Shown here piece by piece: positions 34,095 to 44,100 of a stretch of 64,000 bases of DNA; the first letter of the stretch is position 1, and every line of letters begins with the position of its first letter. The notes below the pieces were generated by a model that worked only from the letters and a program-made list of their open reading frames with translations, was not told where the DNA came from and ran no database searches. The stretch is taken from NCBI RefSeq assembly GCF_030409315.1, contig NZ_JAUFPS010000043.1, positions 62,001 through 126,000 of the forward strand, written 5' to 3'. Made by a program: the position numbers and the translations under genes. This stretch comes from Mucilaginibacter flavus. GTDB lineage: Bacteria > Bacteroidota > Bacteroidia > Sphingobacteriales > Sphingobacteriaceae.

Positions 34095-34637
34095 ATGAGT
34101 GATCAATTGAAGTGGTATGTAGTGAGAGCCATTAGTGGTAAAGAAAAAAAGGTTAAACAATATATAGATGCCGAAATTAGTCGTTTGGGCATTACGCATT
34201 TAGTACCACAGGTATTAATACCTACAGAAAAGTACTACCAAATGCGCGACGGTAAGAAGATCGCTAAAGAGCGTAACTACTTTCCGGGTTATGTATTGAT
34301 GGAAGCCGTACTTGATGGCGAAACTGAGCACATCATCAAAAATATTAACAGTGTAATAGGATTTTTAGGCGATAAAGCCGGTAATGCTATCCCACTGCGC
34401 CAGGCCGAAGTTAACCGTATTTTAGGTAAGGTTGACGAAATGAGCGCCCAGGGCGAAACAATGAACGTTCCTTACTACATCGGCGAAAACGTAAAAGTAA
34501 TGGACGGACCTTTCAATGGCTTCAGCGGTGTTATCGAAGAAGTTAACGAAGAAAAAAAGAAACTGAAAGTAATGGTAAAGATATTCGGCCGCCGTACGCC
34601 GCTTGAATTGAATTACATGCAAGTAGAGAAAGAGTAG
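34095..34637 (+). CDS. nusG: Transcription termination/antitermination factor NusG
   Basis: The 180-residue protein has the NGN domain (LKWYVVRAISGKEKKVKQYI at the start; RNYFPGYVLMEA, about 61-72) and a C-terminal KOW domain (VKVMDGPFNGFSGVIEEVN, about 135-153). It links RNA polymerase to Rho or the ribosome. AGGAG at 34084-34088, six bases before the ATG, is a good Shine-Dalgarno, unusual here. Confidence 0.97.
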   Translation: MSDQLKWYVVRAISGKEKKVKQYIDAEISRLGITHLVPQVLIPTEKYYQMRDGKKIAKERNYFPGYVLMEAVLDGETEHIIKNINSVIGFLGDKAGNAIPLRQAEVNRILGKVDEMSAQGETMNVPYYIGENVKVMDGPFNGFSGVIEEVNEEKKKLKVMVKIFGRRTPLELNYMQVEKE

Positions 34638-34641
34638 TAGT

Positions 34642-34757
34642 AAGTAGTTAGTATCAAGTAGTAAGATTGCTTACGATATTGATAATAATGAACAGTGCTA
34701 AAAATGATATTTTGTAAAGTGGTGAGTAAAGGTCTTGATACTTGATACTAACTACTT
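34642..34757. repeat. Perfect 19-base inverted repeat between nusG and rplK
   Basis: Positions 34642-34660 (AAGTAGTTAGTATCAAGTA) and 34739-34757 are exact reverse complements. The word TAGTATCAAGTAGTAAG and its complement CTTGATACTTGATACTA repeat around them. The structure lies within the ribosomal protein operon and would form in the mRNA. Confidence 0.88.
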
Positions 34758-34830
34758 GATACTAATAAAAATCTTAAATGTTACTTAGCTTCCACTTACT
34801 AACATTGAGTTATAATTAAAGTAAATTAAA

Positions 34831-35271
34831 ATGGCAAAAGAGATCGGTGCAATGGTAAAGCTGCAGGTTAAAGGCGGCGCCGCAAACCCATCACCTCCAA
34901 TTGGACCTGCTTTAGGTGCAAAAGGTGTGAACATCATGGAGTTTTGCAAGCAATTTAATGCACGTACCCAGGATAAAGCTGGAAAAGTGTTGCCTGTTTT
35001 GATTACTGTTTATGTTGACAAATCTTTCGAATTTATCATCAAAACTCCTCCCGTTGCAATCCAGCTATTGGAAGTAACAGGTTTAAAGAGTGGTTCAGCA
35101 GAGCCTAACCGTAAAAAAGTTGCCAAAGTTAACTGGGAACAGGTTGAGACTATTGCTAAAGATAAAATGGTAGATCTGAATGCATTTACTGTAGAATCAG
35201 CCATGAAAATGGTGGCAGGTACTGCCCGTAGTATGGGAATAACCGTAACAGGTACGGCTCCCTGGAATTAA
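34831..35271 (+). CDS. rplK: 50S ribosomal protein L11
   Basis: 146 residues with the L11 spelling: KLQVKGGAANPSPPIGPALGAKGVNIMEFCK (opening in two parts across residues 9-39) and a C-terminal rRNA-binding domain ending RSMGITVTGTAPWN. L11 forms the GTPase-associated centre with L10/L7-L12. The gene order rplK-rplA-rplJ-rplL is standard. Confidence 0.98.
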   Translation: MAKEIGAMVKLQVKGGAANPSPPIGPALGAKGVNIMEFCKQFNARTQDKAGKVLPVLITVYVDKSFEFIIKTPPVAIQLLEVTGLKSGSAEPNRKKVAKVNWEQVETIAKDKMVDLNAFTVESAMKMVAGTARSMGITVTGTAPWN

Positions 35272-35299
35272 ATTTTGAATATAGGAAAATAGAAAAGGA

Positions 35300-35340
35300 A
35301 TTAAATCCGAAATCGAAAATCCGAAATCCGAAATTAAAAT
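35300..35340. repeat. Tandem AATCCGAAAT words between rplK and rplA
   Basis: Three to four copies of AATCCGAAAT and variants occupy 35303-35336. The same word appears in the right arm of the structure before pheT (10610-10628). Here no clear complementary arm is left. Confidence 0.7.
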
Positions 35341-35370
35341 TATTAATTTATACAAAATCAGTTTAAGACA

Positions 35371-36069
35371 GTGGCTAGATTAACAAAAAATCAAAAAGCG
35401 GCAATGTCCAAAATTGAGGCAAACAAATCGTATTCATTAGAAGCTGCATCAGCTTTGGTAAAGGAATTAACCTTAACTAAATTTGATTCATCAGTTGATA
35501 TAGACGTTCGTTTGGGTGTTGACCCTCGTAAAGCCAATCAAATGGTACGTGGTATTGCAACATTACCTCATGGAACCGGTAAAACTGTACGTGTATTAGT
35601 GCTTTGTACTCCTGATAAGGAACAAGAAGCTAAAGATGCAGGTGCGGATTTTGTTGGTTTGGATGATTATATTGCCAAAATTGAAGGCGGATGGACTGAC
35701 GTTGATATTATCATCACTATGCCAAGTGTAATGGCTAAGGTAGGTCGTTTGGGTAGAATTTTAGGCCCGCGTAACCTTATGCCAAACCCTAAATCAGGTA
35801 CAGTAACTCCAGAAGTTGGAAAAGCTGTAACTGAGGTAAAAGGCGGTAAAATCGACTTCAAAGTTGATAAAACAGGTATCATCCACACCTCAATAGGAAA
35901 AGCATCTTTCCCTGCAGATAAAATTTATGAGAATGCATTAGAAGTATTGCAAACTATCTCAAAATTAAAACCATCTGCTGCAAAAGGAACATATTTCAAG
36001 AGCATTCACATCTCTTCTACTATGTCTCCAGGGATTACAGTTGAAACTAAATCAGTAGCGGGGATCTAA
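35371..36069 (+). CDS. rplA: 50S ribosomal protein L1
   Basis: 232 residues, starting at GTG (MARLTKNQKAAMSKIEANK). The L1 signature region IITMPSVMAKVGRLGRILGP (about 111-130) and GPRNLMPNPKSGTV are present. L1 binds the mobile stalk of 23S rRNA and, in E. coli, represses its own operon; a matching mRNA site was not identified here. rplJ begins two bases after the stop. Confidence 0.97.
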   Translation: MARLTKNQKAAMSKIEANKSYSLEAASALVKELTLTKFDSSVDIDVRLGVDPRKANQMVRGIATLPHGTGKTVRVLVLCTPDKEQEAKDAGADFVGLDDYIAKIEGGWTDVDIIITMPSVMAKVGRLGRILGPRNLMPNPKSGTVTPEVGKAVTEVKGGKIDFKVDKTGIIHTSIGKASFPADKIYENALEVLQTISKLKPSAAKGTYFKSIHISSTMSPGITVETKSVAGI

Positions 36070-36071
36070 TC

Positions 36072-36590
36072 ATGAATAAAGAAGAAAAATACGACCTTGT
36101 TCTTGCCCTTACTGAGCAAATGAAAGAGTATGGTAATTTCTATATTACTGATACCTCTGATCTATCAGTTGCAAAGATCAACGATATTCGTCGTCAGTGT
36201 TTTCAAAGTGAAATCACGATGAAAGTAGCAAAAAATAGCTTGATTAAAAAAGCTATGGAAGCTGCCGGTAGCGACTACGAGCCAATATTTGAAGTATTAA
36301 AAGGTTCTTCATCAATCCTTTTCTCTAAATCAGCAACTGCTCCGGCAAAGTTGATTAAACAATTAAGGAAAAAAGGTGATAAACCAGTTTTAAAAGCTGC
36401 TTATATCGATTCGGCTATATTTATTGGTGACAACCAGATCGATACATTGATCAAGTTGAAATCAAAAGAACAGTTGATTGGCGAAGTTATTGGCTTATTG
36501 CAATCACCAGCTAAAAACGTTGTATCTGCTCTACAATCAGGCGGTACAATCATTGCTGGCCTTGTTAAAACATTACAAGAAAGAGGTTAA
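36072..36590 (+). CDS. rplJ: 50S ribosomal protein L10
   Basis: 172 residues with the L10 layout: MNKEEKYDLVLALTEQMKEY, a globular domain, and the C-terminal helix that binds L7/L12 dimers (SALQSGGTIIAGLVKTLQERG). The two-base gap from rplA suggests translational coupling. Confidence 0.96.
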   Translation: MNKEEKYDLVLALTEQMKEYGNFYITDTSDLSVAKINDIRRQCFQSEITMKVAKNSLIKKAMEAAGSDYEPIFEVLKGSSSILFSKSATAPAKLIKQLRKKGDKPVLKAAYIDSAIFIGDNQIDTLIKLKSKEQLIGEVIGLLQSPAKNVVSALQSGGTIIAGLVKTLQERG

Positions 36591-36655
36591 CCGAACACCT
36601 TATTTAAAGTTCGATATTAAAAAACAAAAAGCATTAAAAGTAAAATTTAAATAAA

Positions 36656-37039
36656 ATGGCGGATTTAAAAGCGTTTGCTGAACAGTTGGTAAACTTAACA
36701 GTAAAAGAAGTAAACGAATTAGCTCAGATCTTAAAAGACGAGTATGGTATTGAGCCTGCTGCTGCAGCTGTTGCTGTTGCTGCTGCTCCGGCTGGTGGCG
36801 ATGACGCTCCTGCTGCTGAAGCAGCACAAACTGCATTTGACGTTATCCTGAAAGAAGCAGGTGGCGCTAAATTAGCAGTTGTTAAATTAGTAAAAGACTT
36901 AACTGGCTTAGGTTTGAAAGAAGCTAAAGATCTTGTTGACGGTGCACCAAAAGAAGTTAAAACTGGTGTAACTAAAGAAGAAGCTGAATCTTTGAAAAAA
37001 CAATTAGAAGAAGCTGGAGCAGTAGTTGAGGTTAAATAA
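36656..37039 (+). CDS. rplL: 50S ribosomal protein L7/L12
   Basis: 127 residues: an N-terminal dimerisation domain (MADLKAFAEQLVNLTVKEVN), an Ala-rich hinge (AAAAVAVAAAPAGGDDAPAA) and a C-terminal domain (KLAVVKLVKDLTGLGLKEAK). It recruits translation factors. A hairpin follows in the gap to rpoB. Confidence 0.97.
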   Translation: MADLKAFAEQLVNLTVKEVNELAQILKDEYGIEPAAAAVAVAAAPAGGDDAPAAEAAQTAFDVILKEAGGAKLAVVKLVKDLTGLGLKEAKDLVDGAPKEVKTGVTKEEAESLKKQLEEAGAVVEVK

Positions 37040-37065
37040 GTTAACCCAATAAAAATATAGCATGA

Positions 37066-37090
37066 GACTCCGACCTTTTTGGTCGGGGTC
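37066..37090 (+). terminator. Attenuator-like hairpin between rplL and rpoB
   Basis: GACTCCGACC (37066-37075) pairs with GGTCGGGGTC (37081-37090), one G-T pair, loop TTTTT. No T run follows, so partial termination or RNA processing is more likely than full stop. E. coli has an attenuator and an RNase III site in the same gap. Confidence 0.75.
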
Positions 37091-37112
37091 TATTGCTGTT
37101 TATAAAGGTTTG

Positions 37113-37232
37113 GATATGAGCCTTAGATATGAGATTATGAGATGCGAGTTTGTTGCCTGTTATTTTTTAACAGGCTTTGATCTCTGAATCCATTTTCAAT
37201 CTCACATCTCACATCTCAAATCTCACGTCTAC
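37113..37232. repeat. Word-repeat inverted structure between rplL and rpoB
   Basis: The left arm (37113-37149) repeats GATATGAGATTATGAGATG; the right arm (37195-37232) repeats its complement CTCACATCTCACATCTCAAATC. An inner hairpin GCCTGTTA-TTTT-TAACAGGC is at 37155-37174. The vocabulary is unique to this gap. Confidence 0.78.
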
Positions 37233-37265
37233 AGAAGTTTATTAATAAACTAAAAATTAAACACC

Positions 37266-40200
37266 TTGGCAAACAACATTAATCAAAGAGTAAACTTTGC
37301 AACCAGTAGAAAGGTACTTGATTACCCCGATTTCCTGGATGTTCAGTTGCAATCTTTCCAGGAATTTTTTCAATTGGAAACCACCTCAGACAACCGCTAT
37401 AAAGAAGGTTTGTTTAAAGTGTTTGCTGAAAATTTTCCTATCTCAGATTCAAGAAACATCTTCGTTTTAGAGTTTCTGGATTACTTTATTGATCCGCCAC
37501 GTTATGATATACAAGAGTGTATCGAACGCGGATTAACTTATAGTGTACCATTAAAAGCCAAGCTTCGCCTTTCATGTAATGATGAAGAGCACGAAGATTT
37601 TGAAACAATTGTACAGGACGTTTATTTGGGAACTATCCCTTACATGACGCCTAAAGGTACATTTGTGATCAATGGTGCCGAGCGTGTAATTGTATCTCAA
37701 TTACACCGTTCACCAGGTGTATTCTTTGGCCAAAGCCGCCACACCAACGGTACAAAATTGTACTCTGCCCGTGTTATCCCTTTCAAAGGTTCATGGATTG
37801 AGTTTGCTACAGACGTTAACAACGTAATGTATGCTTACATTGACCGTAAAAAGAAATTCCCGGTTACCACTTTACTACGTGCCATTGGTTATGACTCTGA
37901 TAAAGACATCTTAGAGTTATTTGAACTGGCCGACGAAGTAAAAGTAAGCAAATCTGGCCTGAAGAAATTCATTGGTCGTAAGCTTGCTGCAAGGGTGCTT
38001 AAAAAATGGGTAGAAGATTTTGTGGATGAGGATACTGGTGAAGTAGTATCTATCGACCGTAACGAAATTATCCTTGAGCGTGAAACCGTATTAGAAGATG
38101 ACCATATCGATATGATCATTGACGCCGGCGTGAAAACCATTATCCTTAACAAGGAAGATGCTTCAACCAGCGGTGATTATACCATTATATACAATACTTT
38201 ACAGAAGGATACTTCAAACTCTGAGAAAGAAGCGGTTGAGCACATCTACCGTCAATTACGTAACGCCGAACCACCTGATGAGGAAACTGCTCGTGGTATC
38301 ATCGATCGTTTGTTCTTCTCAGATAAGAGATATGATTTAGGTGATGTGGGCCGCTACCGCATTAACCGTAAATTAAAACTGAACACTTCTGATGAAACTA
38401 AGGTTTTAACCAAACAGGACATCATTGCCATCGTAAAATACCTGATCAAACTGATCAACTCAAAAGCCGAGGTGGATGATATCGATCACTTGTCAAACCG
38501 TCGTGTTCGTACAGTGGGTGAGCAGTTATATGCTCAGTTTGGTGTTGGTTTGGCCCGTATGGCACGTACTATTCGTGAGCGTATGAACATCCGCGACAAC
38601 GAGGTATTTACCCCAACCGACCTGATCAACGCACGTACACTATCATCGGTGATCAACTCGTTCTTCGGAACTAACCAGTTATCACAGTTTATGGACCAAA
38701 CCAATCCACTGGCAGAGATTACGCACAAGCGTCGTCTGTCAGCCCTTGGGCCAGGTGGTCTGTCACGTGAGCGCGCCGGTTTCGAGGTTCGTGACGTACA
38801 CTATACCCACTACGGTAGGTTATGTACCATTGAAACTCCGGAAGGACCAAACATTGGTTTGATTTCATCACTTTGCGTACACGCCAAAATTAACAACTTA
38901 GGCTTCATCGAAACTCCGTACAAACGCGTGGTTGAAGGTAAAGTACAGGTTGAAGAGCCGGTTATCTACTTATCTGCCGAAGATGAGGATGGTAAAACTA
39001 TTGGCCAGGCAAACGCTTACTATGATGATAAAGGTGTATTTGCTTTACCAAAAGTAAAAGCACGTTTTGAAGGTGACTTCCCTATTATCGAGCCGGAAAG
39101 GCTTGATTTAATGGATATCGCTCCAAACCAGATCACTTCTATAGCGGCTTCGTTGATTCCGTTCTTGGAACATGATGATGCTAACCGTGCATTGATGGGA
39201 TCAAACATGCAACGCCAGGCTGTACCTTTGTTACGCCCTGAAGCGCCAATTGTTGGTACCGGTTTGGAAGGTCGTGTGGCTAAAGATTCACGTACACTAA
39301 TCAACGCCGAAGGCGATGGTGTGGTTGAATATGTAGATGCTAACGAAATCCGTATTAAATATGACCGTAACGAGCTTGACCGCCTGATATCTTTTGATGG
39401 CGATTCAAAAAGCTACCGTTTAACCAAGTTTAAGAAAACCAACCAAAGTACTACCATGAACCTTAAGCCGATTGTGAAAAAAGGCCAAAGGGTATCAAAA
39501 GGAGAGGTGCTTTGCGAAGGTTACGCAACACAGGCAGGCGAACTTGCACTGGGCCGTAACTTAAAAGTGGCTTTCATGCCTTGGCAAGGTTACAACTTTG
39601 AGGATGCTATTGTAATTTCTGAGCGCGTTGTATCTCAGGATATCTTTACTTCACTTCACGTAGAGGAGTTTGAATTAGAGGTACGTGATACCAAACGTGG
39701 TGAAGAAGAGTTAACACCAGATATCCCTAACGTATCAGAAGAAGCTACTAAAGATCTTGACGAAGACGGTATTATCCGTGTAGGCGCCGAGGTTAAAGAA
39801 GGCGATATCCTGATTGGTAAGATCACCCCTAAAGGCGAATCGGACCCATCACCGGAAGAAAAACTGTTACGCGCCATTTTTGGTGATAAAGCAGGTGACG
39901 TTAAAGATGCATCTTTAAAAACTCCACCTTCAATTGCAGGTGTGGTTATTGATACCAAATTATTTAGCCGTGCTAAGAAAACGTCGAAAGCCGAAGAAAA
40001 AGCACAGTTAGAGAAACTGGATAACAAACATGATAAAGCAGTAAAAGATCTTAAAAATACTTTAATCGAGAAGTTATTTGAGATTGTGAACGGTAAAACA
40101 TCACAAGGTGTTTACAACGTTTACAAAGAGCTTCATGTACCTAAAGGTGTTAAATTCACTCAGAAGATTTTAGTTGAGCTTAATTACGAAAACATTAACC

Positions 40201-41069
40201 CAACTAAATGGACAACTGATGATGATAAAAACGATCAGATAAAAATCTTACTTCATAACTATAACATTAAAGTTAATGAGGAGTTAGGTGCTTACCGTCG
40301 TGATAAATTCGCTATCAGTGTTGGTGATGAGTTGCCATCTGGTATTGTTCAAATGGCTAAAGTTTACATCGCTAAAAAGCGTAAGCTTAAAGTGGGGGAT
40401 AAAATGGCCGGTCGTCACGGTAACAAAGGTATTGTTGCACGTATTGTACGTGACGAAGACATGCCTTTCCTTGAAGACGGAACACCGGTTGATATTGTGT
40501 TGAACCCGCTGGGTGTACCTTCACGTATGAACTTAGGGCAGATTTACGAAACCGTATTAGGTTGGGCAGGTAAAGAGTTAGGCTTAAAATTCGCCACGCC
40601 TATTTTTGATGGTGCAAGCCATACCGAGGTAGAAGAGTACGTGAAAAAAGCAAACTTACCAGAATCTGGCCGTACCTATTTATACAATGGCTTAACAGGT
40701 GATCGTTTTGACCAGCAGACTACAGTAGGTATCATCTACATGCTGAAATTAGGTCACATGGTTGATGATAAGATGCACGCGCGTTCTATAGGGCCATACT
40801 CATTAATTACACAACAGCCATTGGGTGGTAAAGCCCAGTTTGGTGGTCAGCGTTTTGGTGAGATGGAGGTTTGGGCACTGGAAGCATTCGGTGCAGCAAA
40901 CATCCTGCAGGAAATATTAACCGTTAAATCGGATGATGTTATCGGCCGTGCTAAAACTTATGAAGCTATCGTTAAAGGTGAAAACCTGCCAACACCATCA
41001 GTTCCGGAATCATTCAACGTATTGGTTCATGAATTAAGAGGTTTAGGTTTAGATATCACGTTAGAATAA
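37266..41069 (+). CDS. rpoB: RNA polymerase beta subunit
   Basis: 1267 residues, intact. The start is TTG (MANNINQRVNFATSRKVLDY), a spelling and start common to relatives; no ATG fits. Core motifs are present: the rifampicin region FFGTNQLSQFMDQTNPLAEI (near 465-485) with an intact, wild-type-looking sequence, GPNIGLI, and GDKMAGRHGNKG near residue 1045. It joins rpoC downstream to form the catalytic centre. Confidence 0.98.
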   Translation: MANNINQRVNFATSRKVLDYPDFLDVQLQSFQEFFQLETTSDNRYKEGLFKVFAENFPISDSRNIFVLEFLDYFIDPPRYDIQECIERGLTYSVPLKAKLRLSCNDEEHEDFETIVQDVYLGTIPYMTPKGTFVINGAERVIVSQLHRSPGVFFGQSRHTNGTKLYSARVIPFKGSWIEFATDVNNVMYAYIDRKKKFPVTTLLRAIGYDSDKDILELFELADEVKVSKSGLKKFIGRKLAARVLKKWVEDFVDEDTGEVVSIDRNEIILERETVLEDDHIDMIIDAGVKTIILNKEDASTSGDYTIIYNTLQKDTSNSEKEAVEHIYRQLRNAEPPDEETARGIIDRLFFSDKRYDLGDVGRYRINRKLKLNTSDETKVLTKQDIIAIVKYLIKLINSKAEVDDIDHLSNRRVRTVGEQLYAQFGVGLARMARTIRERMNIRDNEVFTPTDLINARTLSSVINSFFGTNQLSQFMDQTNPLAEITHKRRLSALGPGGLSRERAGFEVRDVHYTHYGRLCTIETPEGPNIGLISSLCVHAKINNLGFIETPYKRVVEGKVQVEEPVIYLSAEDEDGKTIGQANAYYDDKGVFALPKVKARFEGDFPIIEPERLDLMDIAPNQITSIAASLIPFLEHDDANRALMGSNMQRQAVPLLRPEAPIVGTGLEGRVAKDSRTLINAEGDGVVEYVDANEIRIKYDRNELDRLISFDGDSKSYRLTKFKKTNQSTTMNLKPIVKKGQRVSKGEVLCEGYATQAGELALGRNLKVAFMPWQGYNFEDAIVISERVVSQDIFTSLHVEEFELEVRDTKRGEEELTPDIPNVSEEATKDLDEDGIIRVGAEVKEGDILIGKITPKGESDPSPEEKLLRAIFGDKAGDVKDASLKTPPSIAGVVIDTKLFSRAKKTSKAEEKAQLEKLDNKHDKAVKDLKNTLIEKLFEIVNGKTSQGVYNVYKELHVPKGVKFTQKILVELNYENINPTKWTTDDDKNDQIKILLHNYNIKVNEELGAYRRDKFAISVGDELPSGIVQMAKVYIAKKRKLKVGDKMAGRHGNKGIVARIVRDEDMPFLEDGTPVDIVLNPLGVPSRMNLGQIYETVLGWAGKELGLKFATPIFDGASHTEVEEYVKKANLPESGRTYLYNGLTGDRFDQQTTVGIIYMLKLGHMVDDKMHARSIGPYSLITQQPLGGKAQFGGQRFGEMEVWALEAFGAANILQEILTVKSDDVIGRAKTYEAIVKGENLPTPSVPESFNVLVHELRGLGLDITLE

Positions 41070-41090
41070 TTATTGAATTATTGAGGGATT

Positions 41091-41160
41091 GAATTATTGA
41101 ATTAGTTCAGTCCTTCAGTAATTTTTAGAATTCGATAATTCAATAATTCATCCTTCAATA
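41091..41160. repeat. Word-repeat inverted structure between rpoB and rpoC
   Basis: GAATTATTGAATTA (41091-41104) and TAATTCAATAATTC (41136-41149) are perfect complements. AATTATTGAAGG-type words extend both arms from about 41070 to 41163. The word differs from those in neighbouring gaps. Confidence 0.8.
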
Positions 41161-41179
41161 ATTAAAAACAAAGGAGACT

Positions 41180-44100
41180 ATGTCTTACAAAAAGGATAAT
41201 AAAATCAAAAGTAATTTCACCACAATTACGATCAGCCTGGCCTCTCCGGAGTCTATCCTTGAGCGTTCAAGTGGCGAGGTTTTAAAACCAGAAACCATCA
41301 ACTACAGGACCTATAAACCTGAGCGTGACGGTTTATTCTGCGAGCGTATTTTTGGTCCGGTTAAAGATTATGAGTGCCATTGCGGTAAATACAAACGTAT
41401 CCGTTACAAAGGTATCGTGTGCGACCGTTGCGGTGTTGAAGTAACCGAAAAGAAAGTACGTCGCGAGCGCATGGGCCACATTAACCTTGTAGTTCCTGTT
41501 GCGCATATCTGGTACTTCCGTTCGTTGCCAAACAAAATTGGTTACTTACTGGGTTTACCAACCAAAAGATTAGACTTAATTATCTATTACGAGCGCTATG
41601 TAGTAATACAGCCAGGTATTAAAGAAGCAGACGGAATCAACAAAATGGATTTCCTTACTGAAGAAGAATACCTTGACGTATTAGATACCCTTCCAAAAGA
41701 AAACCAGTACCTTGACGACAAAGATCCTCAGAAATTTGTTGCCAAAATGGGTGCCGAGGCTTTAGAAGAATTATTAAAACGCCTTGACCTGGATGAGCTT
41801 TCATTTAGCTTACGCCACCAGGCAGCAAACGAAACTTCACAACAACGTAAAAACGAGGCCTTAAAACGTTTACAGGTTGTTGAGGCTTTCCGTGATGCAA
41901 AAACCAGGATTGAAAATAACCCTGAGTGGATGATTGTTAAAATCGTTCCGGTTATCCCGCCCGAGTTGCGTCCGTTAGTACCACTGGAAGGTGGCCGTTT
42001 CGCTACTTCAGATTTGAATGACCTTTACCGTCGTGTAATTATCCGTAATAACCGTTTAAAACGTTTGATCGAGATTAAAGCACCGGAAGTGATTTTACGT
42101 AACGAAAAACGTATGTTACAGGAAGCTGTAGATTCGTTATTTGATAACTCACGTAAAGTTAACGCGGTTAAAACCGAAGGTAACCGTGCATTGAAATCAC
42201 TTTCAGATATCCTGAAAGGTAAACAAGGCCGTTTCCGTCAAAACTTATTAGGTAAACGTGTGGATTACTCTGCCCGTTCGGTAATTGTTGTAGGTCCAAA
42301 CCTTAAATTACACGAGTGCGGTTTACCAAAAGATATGGCTGCCGAGTTGTTTAAACCATTTATCATACGCAAAATGATTGAGCGTGGTGTGGTTAAAACA
42401 GTAAAATCTGCCAAAAAGATTGTTGACCGTAAAGACCCGTTAGTTTGGGATATTTTGGAAAACGTATTGAAAGGACACCCTGTATTACTAAACCGTGCGC
42501 CTACGCTGCACAGGTTAGGTATCCAGTCGTTCCAGCCTAAATTGGTTGAAGGTAAAGCGATTCAATTGCACCCATTAACCTGTACGGCTTTCAACGCGGA
42601 TTTTGACGGTGACCAGATGGCCGTTCACGTACCACTTGGTAACGCGGCAATTTTGGAAGCCCAGGTATTGATGCTTGCATCACACAACATCCTTAACCCT
42701 GCAAACGGTACGCCTATTACTGTACCATCACAGGACATGGTACTTGGTTTGTACTACATAACCAAAGGCCGTAAAACAGATGAAACACGTGTTGTAAAAG
42801 GACAAGGCTTAACTTTTTACTCTGCCGAAGAAGTTATCATCGCTTACAACGAGAAAAAATTAGACCTGCATGCCTTTATTAAAGTGAAAGCTTTTGTTAA
42901 AGAGCGCGATGGCAAAATTGTAAGCAAAATTATTGATACCACTGTAGGTCGCGTATTGTTCAATGAGCATGTACCAACCGAAGTAGGTTATATCAATGAA
43001 CTATTAACCAAAAAATCACTACGTGATATCATTGGTGAAGTTGTAAAAATTACCGGTATGGCACGCGCGGCCCAGTTCCTTGATGATATTAAGGAATTAG
43101 GTTTCAAAATGGCATTCCAGGGTGGTTTATCATTTAACCTGAAGGATATCAATATCCCTGCAGAAAAAGTTACTTTAATTGATACAGCTTCTAAACAAGT
43201 TGAAGAGGTTATGGGTAACTATAACATGGGTTTCATTACAAACAACGAGCGTTATAACCAAATTATCGATATCTGGACACGTATCAACAACCGCTTAACC
43301 GCGAATGTGATGGACATCCTGAGCAACGATAACCAGGGCTTTAACTCGGTGTACATGATGCTTGACTCTGGTGCACGTGGTTCTAAAGAGCAAATCCGTC
43401 AGCTTGCAGGTATGCGTGGTTTGATGGCTAAGCCTCAAAAATCAGGCTCGGGCGGCGAGATCATTGAAAACCCGATCTTATCAAACTTTAAAGAAGGTCT
43501 GTCGGTATTAGAGTACTTTATCTCTACCCACGGTGCCCGTAAAGGTTTGGCGGATACGGCGTTGAAAACGGCCGATGCTGGTTACTTAACCCGTAGGTTG
43601 CATGATGTTGCCCAGGATATGATTGTTGGTACAGTTGATTGCGGTACTTTAAGAGGTATCTACACCACTGCGCTAAAAGACAACGAAGATATTGTTGAAC
43701 CATTATATGACCGTATTTTAGGTCGTACTTCTTTACATGATGTTCATGACCCTATCACTAACGAACTGTTAGCTTCTGCCGGTCAGGATATCACCGAAGA
43801 GGTAGCTAAACGTATTGAAAACTCTCCGTTAGAAGGTGTTGAGATCCGTTCGGTATTAACATGCGAAAGCAAACGCGGCGTGTGCGCGCTATGCTACGGC
43901 CGTAACCTTGCAAGCGGTAAACGCGTGCAAAAAGGTGAAGCTGTGGGTGTAATTGCAGCACAGTCAATTGGTGAGCCGGGCACACAGTTAACACTTCGTA
44001 CATTCCACGTGGGTGGTACCGCGTCAAACATCGCGGCTGAATCACAGATCAACGCTAAATTTGATGGTATCATTGAATTTGAAAACGTACGTACTGTTGA

